DNA of 64,000 nt from Geobacter sp. (lineage in GTDB: Bacteria > Desulfobacterota > Desulfuromonadia > Geobacterales > Geobacteraceae): positions 248,001 through 312,000 of the forward strand of contig PJFC01000001.1 of NCBI GenBank assembly GCA_003574885.1, given 5' to 3'. Position numbers and translations under genes: made by a program. Positions 43,539 to 52,245 of the stretch are shown here, piece by piece. The notes below the pieces were generated by a model that worked only from the letters and a program-made list of their open reading frames with translations, was not told where the DNA came from and did not search any database. Each line of letters opens with the position of its first letter. Position 1 is the stretch's first letter.

Positions 43539-45206
43539 ATGGCACATAAATCTGAATTAATAGAAAAAGATATCCTCGCCTATCTCAAGAGCCAGGAAGA
43601 AAAATCGCTGCTCCGCTTCATCACCTGCGGCAGCGTCGATGACGGCAAGAGCACCCTGATCGGACGTCTTTTGTGGGATTCCAAGATGGTCTTCGAGGAT
43701 CAACTGGCGGCACTGGAGGCGGACAGCAAGAAGGTCGGCACCCAGGGTGGCGCCATCGACTATGCCCTGCTGATGGACGGCCTGCAGGCGGAACGGGAAC
43801 AGGGGATCACCATCGACGTGGCCTACCGCTTTTTCTCCACCGACAAGCGCAAGTTCATCGTTGCCGACACCCCCGGTCACGAGCAGTATACCCGCAACAT
43901 GGTCACCGGCGCCTCCACCGCCCAGGTGGCGGTTATTTTGGTGGATGCCCGCAAGGGGCTGCTGACCCAGACCAGACGCCACAGTTTTCTTGTCTCGCTG
44001 GTCGGTATCCGGAATGTGGTGCTGGCGATCAACAAGATGGATCTGATTGATTTCGACCAACAGCGTTTCGAGTCTATTCTGCGTGATTACGAGCAGTTCG
44101 CCGCTCCGCTCGGCTTTGCCTCGATTACCGCCATTCCCCTCTCGGCCCTCAATGGCGATAACATGATCGAGGCAAGCGCCAACACGCCCTGGTATACCGG
44201 GCCAACCCTGATGAACTATCTGGAAACCGTCCAGCTTGCAGGTGACAACAGGGATCAACCGTTCCGGATGCCGGTACAGTGGGTGAACCGCCCCCATCTG
44301 AATTTCCGTGGCTTCTGCGGCACGATTGCAGCGGGAACCATCCGTCCGGGGGATGAATTGCGGGTCGCCGCGTCCGGACGCACCAGCCGGGTCACGCGCA
44401 TTGTCACCATGGATGGCGACCTGCCGGAGGCCACCGCCGGCCAGGCGGTGACCCTGACGTTGGAGGATGAGATCGATATCAGCCGGGGGGAAATGCTGAC
44501 TGCACCTGATGCTCCACCGATTCACGCCCGGCACCCTGAGGCACACCTGGTCTGGATGCACGACGAGCCGTTGCAGCCGGGACAGATCTACCTGGTCAAA
44601 ACAGCAACTGGCGTCACCCCCGGCCGGGTCACCACCGTGCAGTATGCGGTGGATGTCAATACCCTGGAGCATAAGCAGGTGCCGACGCTGGGGCTGAATG
44701 AAATCGGCGTTGCCCGTCTGGAACTCGACCGCCCGATCTCATTCGACCCCTACCGGCAGAATCGGGACACCGGCAGCTTCATCCTGATCGACCGCATCAC
44801 CAACGCCACCGTGGCCGCGGGGATGGTGATCGCAGCAGCGCCTCTGGAGCCGAAGATGGCACACGTTGCGGATCTGACAGGCACGAGTAGAGGCCACTCA
44901 CGGCGTATCAGCCTGAGTGAAGCCTCCACCAACGGCATCGGGGTGAGCGTAGTCGATCTGACGGAAGAATGGGGGCCGGTCGAGTTCGATGTCGCAAACA
45001 GTTTCCTCGACTACCTTGGAAAGGGGAACAGGATTCTTTTCCGCCTGAGGGATGTTGGCCAGCTGGAGGCGGTGGCGCTGCTGGCTTATGAACACACATT
45101 GTCATTTGAATTCGATCGCACGGCGAAAGGGGTCAGCATCTTGATCTTCAAACGGGAGACCCGGTCAGTGAGCAGATTGTTTGATGACGCTAGAACGGGG
45201 ATATGA
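43539..45206 (+). CDS. cysN: Sulfate adenylyltransferase subunit 1 (GTPase)
   Basis: EF-Tu-like GTPase that drives APS formation by CysD. 555 residues from ATG 43539, which has GGAG 6 nt upstream; codons before it lie inside the palindromic element. GTPase motifs: [37 protein letters not shown]. Two beta-barrel domains follow, with a C-terminal part ending in a partial P-loop-free tail, so no APS kinase (CysC) domain is fused. Confidence 0.96.
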   Translation: MAHKSELIEKDILAYLKSQEEKSLLRFITCGSVDDGKSTLIGRLLWDSKMVFEDQLAALEADSKKVGTQGGAIDYALLMDGLQAEREQGITIDVAYRFFSTDKRKFIVADTPGHEQYTRNMVTGASTAQVAVILVDARKGLLTQTRRHSFLVSLVGIRNVVLAINKMDLIDFDQQRFESILRDYEQFAAPLGFASITAIPLSALNGDNMIEASANTPWYTGPTLMNYLETVQLAGDNRDQPFRMPVQWVNRPHLNFRGFCGTIAAGTIRPGDELRVAASGRTSRVTRIVTMDGDLPEATAGQAVTLTLEDEIDISRGEMLTAPDAPPIHARHPEAHLVWMHDEPLQPGQIYLVKTATGVTPGRVTTVQYAVDVNTLEHKQVPTLGLNEIGVARLELDRPISFDPYRQNRDTGSFILIDRITNATVAAGMVIAAAPLEPKMAHVADLTGTSRGHSRRISLSEASTNGIGVSVVDLTEEWGPVEFDVANSFLDYLGKGNRILFRLRDVGQLEAVALLAYEHTLSFEFDRTAKGVSILIFKRETRSVSRLFDDARTGI

Positions 45207-45408
45207 CGAACAAGGCTCATACTGTGATGGTTAAATCCAAGATAAGTCGCCAAATCCGCCCAAACCATGCGGTATGTAAAATTGCAGAATCGCTGTTTCC
45301 TGCCTGTACAAACATAAGCTTTACAACCAGGCATAATCTGGTTTAGTATCGGGAACCAAAGTCGTACAGACATAAATTATTACTCATCAAGAGGGCAAGG
45401 GGCAACAT

Positions 45409-45855
45409 ATGGCAAGCCTTAACAAGGTAATGCTGATCGGCAATCTGGGAAAGGACCCGGAGGTCCGCTACACGGCATCCGGCACCGCGGTGGCAAGCTT
45501 CTCCGTGGCGACCAGCGAGAAGTTCAAGAGCAAGTCCGGTGAGTGGGAAGAAAAGACCGAATGGCACAATGTTACCCTTTGGGCGCGACTGGCGGAGATC
45601 GCCGGCGAATACCTCTCCAAGGGGAAGACTGTCTACATCGAGGGTCGCCTCCAGACCAGGAAATGGCAGGACCGTGACGGCAAGGACCGCTACACCACCG
45701 AAATCGTCGGAGAAAAGATGCAGATGCTCTCCGGCAAGGGTGAAGGCGGCGGCAGGCAGGGTGGCGGTGGCGGCCGCCCCGACTCCCAGGAACACAACAG
45801 CGCCCCGAGCTATGACGAGCCGGCGTTCAACCCGGACGACGATATTCCGTTTTAA
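45409..45855 (+). CDS. ssb: Single-stranded DNA-binding protein
   Basis: Tetrameric OB-fold protein that coats single-stranded DNA. 148 residues. The OB fold covers about residues 1-110 ([66 protein letters not shown]). A Gly-rich linker follows, then the acidic tip DDDIPF that binds partner proteins. AAGGGG lies before the ATG. The 200-bp gap upstream shows no convincing gene. A strong bidirectional terminator follows. Confidence 0.97.
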   Translation: MASLNKVMLIGNLGKDPEVRYTASGTAVASFSVATSEKFKSKSGEWEEKTEWHNVTLWARLAEIAGEYLSKGKTVYIEGRLQTRKWQDRDGKDRYTTEIVGEKMQMLSGKGEGGGRQGGGGGRPDSQEHNSAPSYDEPAFNPDDDIPF

Positions 45856-45880
45856 TTAATACCATCCCCCCATGACACAC

Positions 45881-45911
45881 AAAAAAGGCAACCGACACCG
45901 GTTGCCTTTTT
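45881..45911. terminator. Bidirectional terminator between ssb and the GGDEF gene
   Basis: Stem GGCAACCG/CGGTTGCC with a 4-nt loop, flanked by six A on the left and five T on the right, so it works for both convergent genes. Confidence 0.9.
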
Positions 45912-45934
45912 GCTTCATATAACCCACCCACATT

Positions 45935-47173
45935 CTACTGAGCCAGTTCCACCCGGTTCTTCCCGCCGTTCTTTGCGCGATAGAGGGCATCGTCCGCAGC
46001 CTTCACCAACGCGTCCGGAGTGGTCCCGTGCTGGGGGAAGGTCGCCACGCCGATACTGACTGTGGCCTTGCGGCCGTCGATGTCCAACAGCTCCACGTCC
46101 TTCCTGATCCGTTCCGCAAAACCGAGGGCATCGATGCTTAAGGAGCTATCACCGTCCAATCCCGACTCAAGCGGTGTCTCCGGCAGAATGATGGCAAACT
46201 CCTCGCCGCCGTACCGGCAAGGTACATCCACATCGTAGGGTGGTTCGGTCTCGCTCCGTCGAATGTTGTCCCGGAACACCTGCGCCACCCCTTTCAGGAG
46301 CCGGTCTCCTTCCAGGTGTCCGTAGGTGTCGTTGAACTTCTTGAAATTGTCCAGGTCGAGGAAGATGACGGAAAATACGTGGTTGTAGCGGAGCGAACGC
46401 TGGATCTCGCTGTTAAGAGTTTTGAAGAAATATCCCCGGTTGTAGAGCTTGGTCATCTGGTCCTTTATCACCATCAGCTTCAGGTCATTCTCACGTTTCC
46501 GGATGATCGCCATGAGATAGGCCGAGATGATCGCCATGGTTCCGTTCATAAGGGATACCCAGAACCAGCGGAGCATCACGTAGACAAAATTGTGCTGGAG
46601 TGATGGATCGATGAGCGGCATGCAGATCGGAGGGATGATGCTGTAGAACTCCGCCGTCAGCACTGCACCGTAGATAAGTCCGCCCACGGCGCCGATAAAC
46701 CAGACATCGCCACGCCGCTCCAGGAGAAACGACGCCTCCAGGGTAATGACTAGGTAGACAGCCCAGAACCAGCTGAGCGCACCGCCGCTGTAGTGGATCA
46801 GAATGGTGACGAACAGGATGTCCAGGAGTATCTGGAGGTGGTTAATAAGGACGAAATGGCTCAACTCCTGGACATAGCGGTGATAGAAGAGATTGTACGC
46901 CACAACCGCCACCATGGCCCCCCCCAGCGCCAGCATCTGGGAAAGTTGCAGGTCGGCGGCATTGCCGCTGAAATACATGAACCCGCCGGCGTACATGCCA
47001 TACAATGTCAGCAAGGTGAGAAGCATCCACCGCGTTTTCACCACCAGCTGCATTCGTATCTGGCTCTCCCCCAGCATCTCCAGTTCGTGACTGGTCGGAT
47101 CTCCCCGGTAGACGCCAAAGCGCTTGATCAGGGACTTGAACCATACCATCATTTCGATTCGTTCTGCTGGCAT
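45935..47173 (-). CDS. Membrane-bound diguanylate cyclase
   Basis: Makes cyclic di-GMP from two GTP. 412 residues from ATG 47173 (GGAG 6 nt upstream). About six membrane helices (residues 45-230) form an input domain of unknown ligand. A GGDEF domain follows with metal site FLDLDNFKKFNDTYGH and active loop CRYGGEEFAIIL (GGEEF variant, active in many enzymes). No RxxD inhibitory site is present five residues before the loop, so product feedback may be absent. It is monocistronic. Confidence 0.9.
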   Translation of the reverse strand: MPAERIEMMVWFKSLIKRFGVYRGDPTSHELEMLGESQIRMQLVVKTRWMLLTLLTLYGMYAGGFMYFSGNAADLQLSQMLALGGAMVAVVAYNLFYHRYVQELSHFVLINHLQILLDILFVTILIHYSGGALSWFWAVYLVITLEASFLLERRGDVWFIGAVGGLIYGAVLTAEFYSIIPPICMPLIDPSLQHNFVYVMLRWFWVSLMNGTMAIISAYLMAIIRKRENDLKLMVIKDQMTKLYNRGYFFKTLNSEIQRSLRYNHVFSVIFLDLDNFKKFNDTYGHLEGDRLLKGVAQVFRDNIRRSETEPPYDVDVPCRYGGEEFAIILPETPLESGLDGDSSLSIDALGFAERIRKDVELLDIDGRKATVSIGVATFPQHGTTPDALVKAADDALYRAKNGGKNRVELAQ

Positions 47174-47327
47174 GACGCTCTCCACGTTGCGATACTGATA
47201 CCATAATGTACATTAAATTTATTAATTATGCAATAAATATGCTAGGTTAGGTAACTCTGTGAAATATCCGCCAGGCCTGTCCCCTTTACCGACCGGCCCG
47301 CCGCATCTCCACCCGTTCACACAGGGG

Positions 47328-47367
47328 TTGACAACGGTGCTGATTGGTGACATAGCACTAGTACTAT
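47328..47367 (+). promoter_or_regulatory. Promoter region of the selenoprotein gene with a near-palindrome
   Basis: TTGACA at 47328-47333 is a clear -35 candidate; the -10 is poor (CATAGC at 17-bp spacing). ATAGCACTAGTACTAT at 47352-47367 is a 16-bp palindrome with one mismatched pair, just before the Shine-Dalgarno, and could be a regulator site. Confidence 0.35.
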
Positions 47368-47385
47368 CATGTAAGGAGGTTGACT

Positions 47386-47637
47386 ATGCGAATCCGGAAA
47401 AAAATCCTTGATTTCGAGTACGAGGAAGTGCTCGATGCCAGGACCCGCGAGCTGATTCGGGTCGGCTGTGCCGTCGCCGTCGGTTGCCCCACCTGACTGA
47501 AAAAACACTTCGCGGGCGCGAAGGAAGCGGGAGCAACGGAAGCAGAACTGAAAGAAGCCTTGGCTTACGGAATGATCGCCCCCTCGGGCCGAGCGAAGAA
47601 TTTCGTGATGAGCCTCTCGGACGATCTCGACCTGTAG
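47386..47637 (+). CDS. AhpD-like (carboxymuconolactone decarboxylase family) selenoprotein, UGA recoded at codon 37
   Basis: Small alpha-helical redox protein of the AhpD/CMD fold, 83 residues when the in-frame TGA at 47494-47496 is read as selenocysteine. The frame is open on both sides and ends at TAG 47635. The redox motif reads VAVGCPTU followed by LKKHF; relatives of this family have a CPxC pair followed by a similar helix, so U37 replaces the second cysteine. AAGGAGG lies 6 nt before the ATG, and a SECIS-like hairpin begins 11 bases after the TGA. The helix EAGATEAELKEALAYGMI after the motif is family-typical. Ordinary gene calling would stop at codon 36. Role probably thiol or peroxide reduction; partner unknown. 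Confidence 0.85.
47494..47523 (+). promoter_or_regulatory. UGA codon with bacterial SECIS-like hairpin
   Basis: Bases 47508-47523 form CTTCGC-GGGC-GCGAAG, a perfect 6-bp stem with a four-base loop starting GG. The loop begins 17 nt after the UGA. This fits the published general rule for bacterial SECIS elements (apical loop about 16-37 nt from UGA, G in the first two loop positions). The hairpin is inside the coding sequence, as expected for SelB-dependent recoding. Confidence 0.75.
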
Positions 47638-47650
47638 TCCTCCATTAAAA

Positions 47651-47672
47651 GGGGCACGGCGTGACGTGCCCC
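47651..47672 (+). terminator. Hairpin after the selenoprotein gene
   Basis: Stem GGGGCACG/CGTGCCCC with a 6-nt loop, 13 bases after the stop codon. No T-run follows. It overlaps a possible GTG start (47661) of the MATE gene and so argues for a later start there. Confidence 0.5.
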
Positions 47673-47696
47673 TCTCCGATACCTTTAGAAAACAAC

Positions 47697-49058
47697 ATGT
47701 CCCTACGCAGCATCATTTCAAACTTGGCCGGCGACAACTCCGGGAGAAGGATTTCTATCCGGCGGAGGGTTTTCAACCTTTCCCTGCCGGTCCTTCTGTC
47801 ATCCCTCTTCCAGCGGCTTGTCTCCATCGTCGACATCTTTCTGGTCGGTGGACTCGGGGCGTCAGCCATTGCCGCCGCCGGTCTCGGCCAGCTTCTCGTC
47901 TTCGTGGTCATGACCGTTTTCTGGGGGCTGGCGACCGGTGCTACCGTGGTGATCGCCCATCTCTGGGGGGGAGGTCAGCATCCGGAAGCCCGCCGAGCTG
48001 CATTTTCCGCCTGCCTCGTCTGCCTCGTCATGACCGTCGTCGCGTCGCTCCTTGGCTATCTGCTGGGGGACGATCTGGCGCACTTTCTTGGTGCCCGGGA
48101 TGACGTTCTCCGTCTCGCCACGGGGTACATCCGGCTGGTCTTTCTCTATCTCGTCTTCACCACCGGCCTCAACATCCTGTCTGCCATCATGCAGGGCATC
48201 GGCAACACCCGCACCCCGATGGAAGGGGTGATTCTGGTCAACATCCTCCACGTGGTACTCGCCTACCCCCTCATCTATGGCAAGTTCGGCCTCCCGGCAT
48301 TTGGTGTAACCGGCGCAGCTTACGCCATCAATGCCTCGGAGTTCTTTGGCTGCCTCTACCTGCTGGTGCAGGCACTTCGCAAGGGATACATCACGATCGG
48401 CCCCCTTGACCGTGAGCAGTTCCGCCGCATCTGGCAGGTCGGCTATCCGGTCGCTCTTGAACGGGTGGCCCAGCAGTCAGGACAGCTCTTCTACTCCAAG
48501 TTTATCATAGGCTACGGAACGGCCGCCTATGCCGCCCATCAGATCGGCCTCTCCATCGAATCCCTGTCCTTCATGCCGGGGGCGGGAATGGGTATCGCCG
48601 CCTCCACCCTCATGGGGCAGGCCCTCGGCGCCCGCAAGATCAAGCGCGCTCGACTGAGCCACCAGGAAGCCCTTCGCCTGGCCGTGCTCGTCATGACTGC
48701 GATGGCGCTGATTTTCCTCTTTTTCCCCAGCCAGCTCATCGGCTTTTTCACCCACGATCCGGAAGTCATCGACAAGGGGTGCATCTTCCTCCGGCTGGTC
48801 GCCTTCGCCCAGATCCCCCTCGCCCTCTCTTTCGTCTATGCCGGCAGCCTGCGGGGGACCGGAGATACCCACTACGTCTTTCTCGTCACCCTAGTAGCCA
48901 TGTGGGGGATCCGCGTGTTCCTCTCCTACGTCGCCGCCGAACTCCTCCATCTTTCCCTCGCCTTCGTCTGGGGGGTATTCCTCCTGGACTGGTTCTTCCG
49001 CGCCGGCGCTTTCGCCTGGCGGTATCATAGGCGGGATCTGCACCAGATCGTATTCTGA
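47697..49058 (+). CDS. MATE-family efflux transporter
   Basis: Inner-membrane Na+ or H+ driven exporter of the multidrug and toxin extrusion family; about 453 residues and 12 helices in two repeats. Typical elements: LSLPVLLSSLFQRLVSIVDIFLVGGLG, GTAAYAAHQIGLSIESLSFMPG and GIAASTLMGQALGA. I use ATG 47697; a GTG at 47661 would add 12 residues but lies in the hairpin loop of the preceding terminator. Neither start has a good ribosome site. Substrate unknown. Confidence 0.9.
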   Translation: MSLRSIISNLAGDNSGRRISIRRRVFNLSLPVLLSSLFQRLVSIVDIFLVGGLGASAIAAAGLGQLLVFVVMTVFWGLATGATVVIAHLWGGGQHPEARRAAFSACLVCLVMTVVASLLGYLLGDDLAHFLGARDDVLRLATGYIRLVFLYLVFTTGLNILSAIMQGIGNTRTPMEGVILVNILHVVLAYPLIYGKFGLPAFGVTGAAYAINASEFFGCLYLLVQALRKGYITIGPLDREQFRRIWQVGYPVALERVAQQSGQLFYSKFIIGYGTAAYAAHQIGLSIESLSFMPGAGMGIAASTLMGQALGARKIKRARLSHQEALRLAVLVMTAMALIFLFFPSQLIGFFTHDPEVIDKGCIFLRLVAFAQIPLALSFVYAGSLRGTGDTHYVFLVTLVAMWGIRVFLSYVAAELLHLSLAFVWGVFLLDWFFRAGAFAWRYHRRDLHQIVF

Positions 49059-49066
49059 GCCGCATC

Positions 49067-49103
49067 AAAAAAAGGGCTCTCCTCTCAGGAGCGCCCCTTT
49101 TTT
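49067..49103. terminator. Bidirectional terminator between the MATE gene and pilT
   Basis: A-run, then a stem GGG-(CT)-CTCCT/AGGAG-(CG)-CCC with a 3-nt loop, then C and six T. It serves the MATE gene on the plus strand and possibly pilT on the minus strand. Confidence 0.85.
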
Positions 49104-49174
49104 AATTCCCGGCGGTTGCTGCTATTCAACGCCGAATTTCTTCCCACTGTTTCACCGAAAGCGCAGTATCCCTT

Positions 49175-50245
49175 CTACTGCGGCGGCCGGTTGGGCAGAT
49201 ACTGCTCGAACTGCTTCTTGTCCGACGCGCAGCGGTAGGCCTCTTCCGCCCCGATCTTCCGCATTTTGAGGAGGTCAAGGAGATGCTGGTCCATGAGCTG
49301 CATCCCCTCCTTCTTGGCCGTCTGGATGATGGACGGGATCTGGAAGGTCTTTCCTTCCCGGATAAGGTTGCCGATGGCCGGCGTTCCGACCATGATCTCC
49401 AGCGCCGGCACCCGCCCCTTGCCGTCGGCGGTGCGGAGCAGCTGCTGGCAGATCACCCCCCTGAGCGATTCGGACAGCATGGTACGGACCTGCTCCTGGG
49501 CATCCCGCGGGAAAGCGTCGATGATCCGGTCGATAGTCTTGGCGGCCGAGTTGGTGTGAAGGGTGCCGAACACCAGGTGGCCGGTTTCGGCGGCCGTCAT
49601 GGCAAGGCTGATTGTTTCCAGGTCGCGCATCTCCCCGACCAGGATGACGTCCGGGTCCTCTCGGAGAGCTGCGCGCAGGGCCGCGGTAAAGCTGTCCGAA
49701 TGTTCGCCGATCTGGCGCTGGTTCAGGAGCGACAGTTTATTGCTATGAATGAACTCAAGCGGGTCCTCAAGGGTCAGGATATGCTCCCGCCGCGTGCTGT
49801 TGATGAGATCGATCATCGCGGCAAGTGTCGTGGACTTGCCGGAGCCGGTCGGTCCGGTGACCAGGACCATCCCCTTCTTAAGGTTGGTCATTTTCCGGAC
49901 CCCTTCGGGGAGCCCAAGGTCGTCAGCAGAGAGGATCTTGCTCGGAATTATCCGGAAGACTGCCGCGATTCCCTTGTGCTGCATGAACATATTGCCGCGG
50001 AACCTGGCCAGGCCGGGTATCTCGTAGGCAAAATCCAGGTCGTGCTTCTCCTCGAAATCCCGCTTCTGCCTCTCAGTCAGGATCTCGTACAGGATCGACT
50101 TGGCCTCTTCATGTGAGATGGATTTGAAGTTCGACTTCTCCATCTCCCCGTGGAGACGGAAGATGGGGGGCGACCCCGTTGACAGGTGGAGGTCCGACGC
50201 CCCCTGATCCTTGAGCATTTTGAACAATCCATCGATTCTTGCCAT
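49175..50245 (-). CDS. PilT-family type IV pilus retraction ATPase paralogue
   Basis: Cytoplasmic hexameric ATPase. 356 residues. Walker A GPTGSGKSTT near residue 130, Walker B DPDVILVGEMRD, His box GHLVFGTLHTNSA. The PilT-specific motif AIRNLIRE appears as AIGNLIREGK near residue 288, with Gly for Arg, so it may be one of the secondary PilT copies rather than the main retraction motor. It lies 96 bases behind a PilB/GspE-like gene that has lost its P-loop. Confidence 0.9.
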   Translation of the reverse strand: MARIDGLFKMLKDQGASDLHLSTGSPPIFRLHGEMEKSNFKSISHEEAKSILYEILTERQKRDFEEKHDLDFAYEIPGLARFRGNMFMQHKGIAAVFRIIPSKILSADDLGLPEGVRKMTNLKKGMVLVTGPTGSGKSTTLAAMIDLINSTRREHILTLEDPLEFIHSNKLSLLNQRQIGEHSDSFTAALRAALREDPDVILVGEMRDLETISLAMTAAETGHLVFGTLHTNSAAKTIDRIIDAFPRDAQEQVRTMLSESLRGVICQQLLRTADGKGRVPALEIMVGTPAIGNLIREGKTFQIPSIIQTAKKEGMQLMDQHLLDLLKMRKIGAEEAYRCASDKKQFEQYLPNRPPQ

Positions 50246-50341
50246 TTTCTGTACTCTCCGTAAAACGTTTATACAGCAGAGCCCTTAGACTCCGCAGATA
50301 CTTAAGGGTGGCCGTTCGAAGATGCCACCTGCTCTCTTTCT

Positions 50342-52000
50342 TTAGAGAAGGAGCGAGGCAACATACTCCACCGGGGATATCTCGCCGGCCCTAAGCAGCC
50401 CCTCCCCCTCCGCCCTGATGCCGCGATACCCCGCACCGTGCAGGTACCGCTCAATATCCTTGCTGTCGCCGGCCGACTCGAAGGCAGCCAGAAGTTCTCC
50501 GTCGAAAGCGATCAGGTCGAGCAGATAGCGCCGTCCCTTCACTCCGGTCTCGTCGCAGTCAGGGCATCCGGTAGCCCGGAAATAGCTCCCGGCCGGCGTC
50601 GCCAGACGCAGGGCGGCAATCTCCTCCCTGCCCGGCTTGTATTCCCCGCGACAGCGGGGGCACAGGGTCGCCACCCCCTTGCAGGAGATGATCCCCTTGA
50701 GACACGTGGGGACAAAGTAATGCCGGTGCCAGAGATGGAGGAGATGCCTGAACGCCGCATCCACATCGGGTAAAGCAATGCCCGCAACCACCAGCTTCCC
50801 CCGCATGGCGGCCTTGGTTGCCGCACTGAAGGAGAGGGAGTCGGTGACGTCCTCAACGACGATGATGTCCGGATCATGGTCGAGAGCGGCGAGGAGCAGG
50901 TCGTGGCTCTCACCCCCCACCCCGTTCGGCAGGGGAATCCGCGGGAAGTGCTTGCTCCCCTTCCCAAGGCCGTTGCCGAGGAGAAGGACGCTTTTGCCTG
51001 CCGTGGAGCACTGTTCCAGAAAGAGGTCCATGAGACTGCAGCGGTCTTCGTTGTCCCGGTGAACGACAAGTACCAGCCCCGACGTCGAGGCCGACAGGTC
51101 GCGGAACCGGGCGAGCTGCTCGACCGATCCCCCGAGATCCTCAAGCCGGGAGGGGAACGGTGCGGCCGCCTGTGGTTTCAGCGTCACGCAATCACCGGCG
51201 GCTCCCCGCAACAACAGGACCTGAAAGGAGAGCTGAGCTCCCTTGTAGCGAAACCCCAGCGTTCCGCCCGCCATGCTTTCTGCGGAACCGTCGATCGAGG
51301 CAAGCTTCCGTATCCGCAGCACCAGATCGGGATAGTAGGTGCCGCAAAGGGTCCCTACCGGCCGGGTTTTACCGGCCCTTTTCGCGACAATGCCGACACT
51401 GTCACCCACTGGTTGCAGGGAGAGCCCCGTCGCCCTGTTCTGGATGATGAAGACGAGAAGGTAATCGAGGAGCCGCGCCCCGGTAAGATCGGCGTTGATT
51501 TCGGCAAGCACACGTTCGGGAAAACAGTCCGTCTCGAGTCCGAGGGATGTGGCGCTCTCCGCCGGGCCATAGAAGATATCCTGCATCTCCCGTATTTCCC
51601 GGATGAGGGCGACGGAGACCGTGACCTGACAGCCGGTCAGTTCCTCTACGGCCCCTATGGCCTCCTTGTTGAGGGGATCGGCCAGGGCAAGGGAAAGGTC
51701 GTCCCCCATCCGGAGCAGGGGGATCAGGTTGTACTTGCGTGCCGTCGTGGCCGGGATGAGGTCGGCTGCCTCCTTGTCGATCATTTCCCGCTTAAGCCGC
51801 ACGTAGGGAATGTTCAGCTGGTTGGAGAGTGCCCAGTCGATATCCTCCTGGGTGACGATCCCCAGCTTGACCAGCGCCTCCCCGAAACGGCAGCCGGAAG
51901 CCTGCTGCTCGTCCAGCGCCGCCTTGATGTCATGTTCCATTATAATCTGTGAATTGAAGAGGATCGCACCCAGCGAACCTTCCTTGACGAGCTCGTTCAT
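50342..52000 (-). CDS. PilB/GspE-like protein with degenerate ATPase site
   Basis: 552 residues from ATG 52000 (GGAGG just upstream). The N-terminus is an intact MshEN domain (GAILFNSQIIMEHDIKAALDEQ, FGEALVKLGIVTQEDI), which in relatives binds c-di-GMP. The C-terminal half has the GspE/PilB layout, but the Walker A position (about residue 313) reads LVVHRDNEDRCS, without GxxGxGKT. The Walker B region HDPDIIVVEDV keeps only part of the consensus. The zinc CxxC pairs are kept (CPRC near 448, CPDC near 479). Probably a regulatory pseudo-ATPase. It is coupled by position to the PilT paralogue. Confidence 0.8.
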   Translation of the reverse strand: MNELVKEGSLGAILFNSQIIMEHDIKAALDEQQASGCRFGEALVKLGIVTQEDIDWALSNQLNIPYVRLKREMIDKEAADLIPATTARKYNLIPLLRMGDDLSLALADPLNKEAIGAVEELTGCQVTVSVALIREIREMQDIFYGPAESATSLGLETDCFPERVLAEINADLTGARLLDYLLVFIIQNRATGLSLQPVGDSVGIVAKRAGKTRPVGTLCGTYYPDLVLRIRKLASIDGSAESMAGGTLGFRYKGAQLSFQVLLLRGAAGDCVTLKPQAAAPFPSRLEDLGGSVEQLARFRDLSASTSGLVLVVHRDNEDRCSLMDLFLEQCSTAGKSVLLLGNGLGKGSKHFPRIPLPNGVGGESHDLLLAALDHDPDIIVVEDVTDSLSFSAATKAAMRGKLVVAGIALPDVDAAFRHLLHLWHRHYFVPTCLKGIISCKGVATLCPRCRGEYKPGREEIAALRLATPAGSYFRATGCPDCDETGVKGRRYLLDLIAFDGELLAAFESAGDSKDIERYLHGAGYRGIRAEGEGLLRAGEISPVEYVASLLL

Positions 52001-52245
52001 TGCCCCTCCGACGAAAACGTTGCCCCTGCGGCTGAGAACCGGCATTCCGGACAAGCATCTCAACCATGCAATCTCTTTACCATACTGTCAGAAATTCGGC
52101 TGCCGGGGAAAGTTCTCCCTAACCACCGGTTTTTATGACCTTTACATTTCACGACCGACTGTGCTAGCCTTGCGCAAATTCATTCAGGTCCCGTACCGCG
52201 GCGCTATTTGACTGCCTGCCCCGGCATGGCACCACAGGAGACACC

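Noticed and set aside
45227-45346. Short open frame (about 39 codons) between cysN and ssb
   Set aside because: No ribosome binding site and no recognisable sequence; treated as non-coding.
47386-47493. Reading the AhpD-like gene as a pseudogene with a nonsense mutation
   Set aside because: The TGA replaces precisely the second redox cysteine, the frame continues with family-like sequence, and a SECIS-like hairpin is present. Decay would not produce this combination.
47661-47696. GTG 47661 as the start of the MATE transporter
   Set aside because: It lies in the loop of a hairpin that looks like the terminator of the selenoprotein gene. Not fully excluded, since AAAGGGG precedes it.
50306-50330. 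Hairpin (GGTGGC/GCCACC) between the pseudo-ATPase gene and pilT as a terminator
   Set aside because: Short stem with a long loop and no T-run on either strand; too weak to list as a feature.
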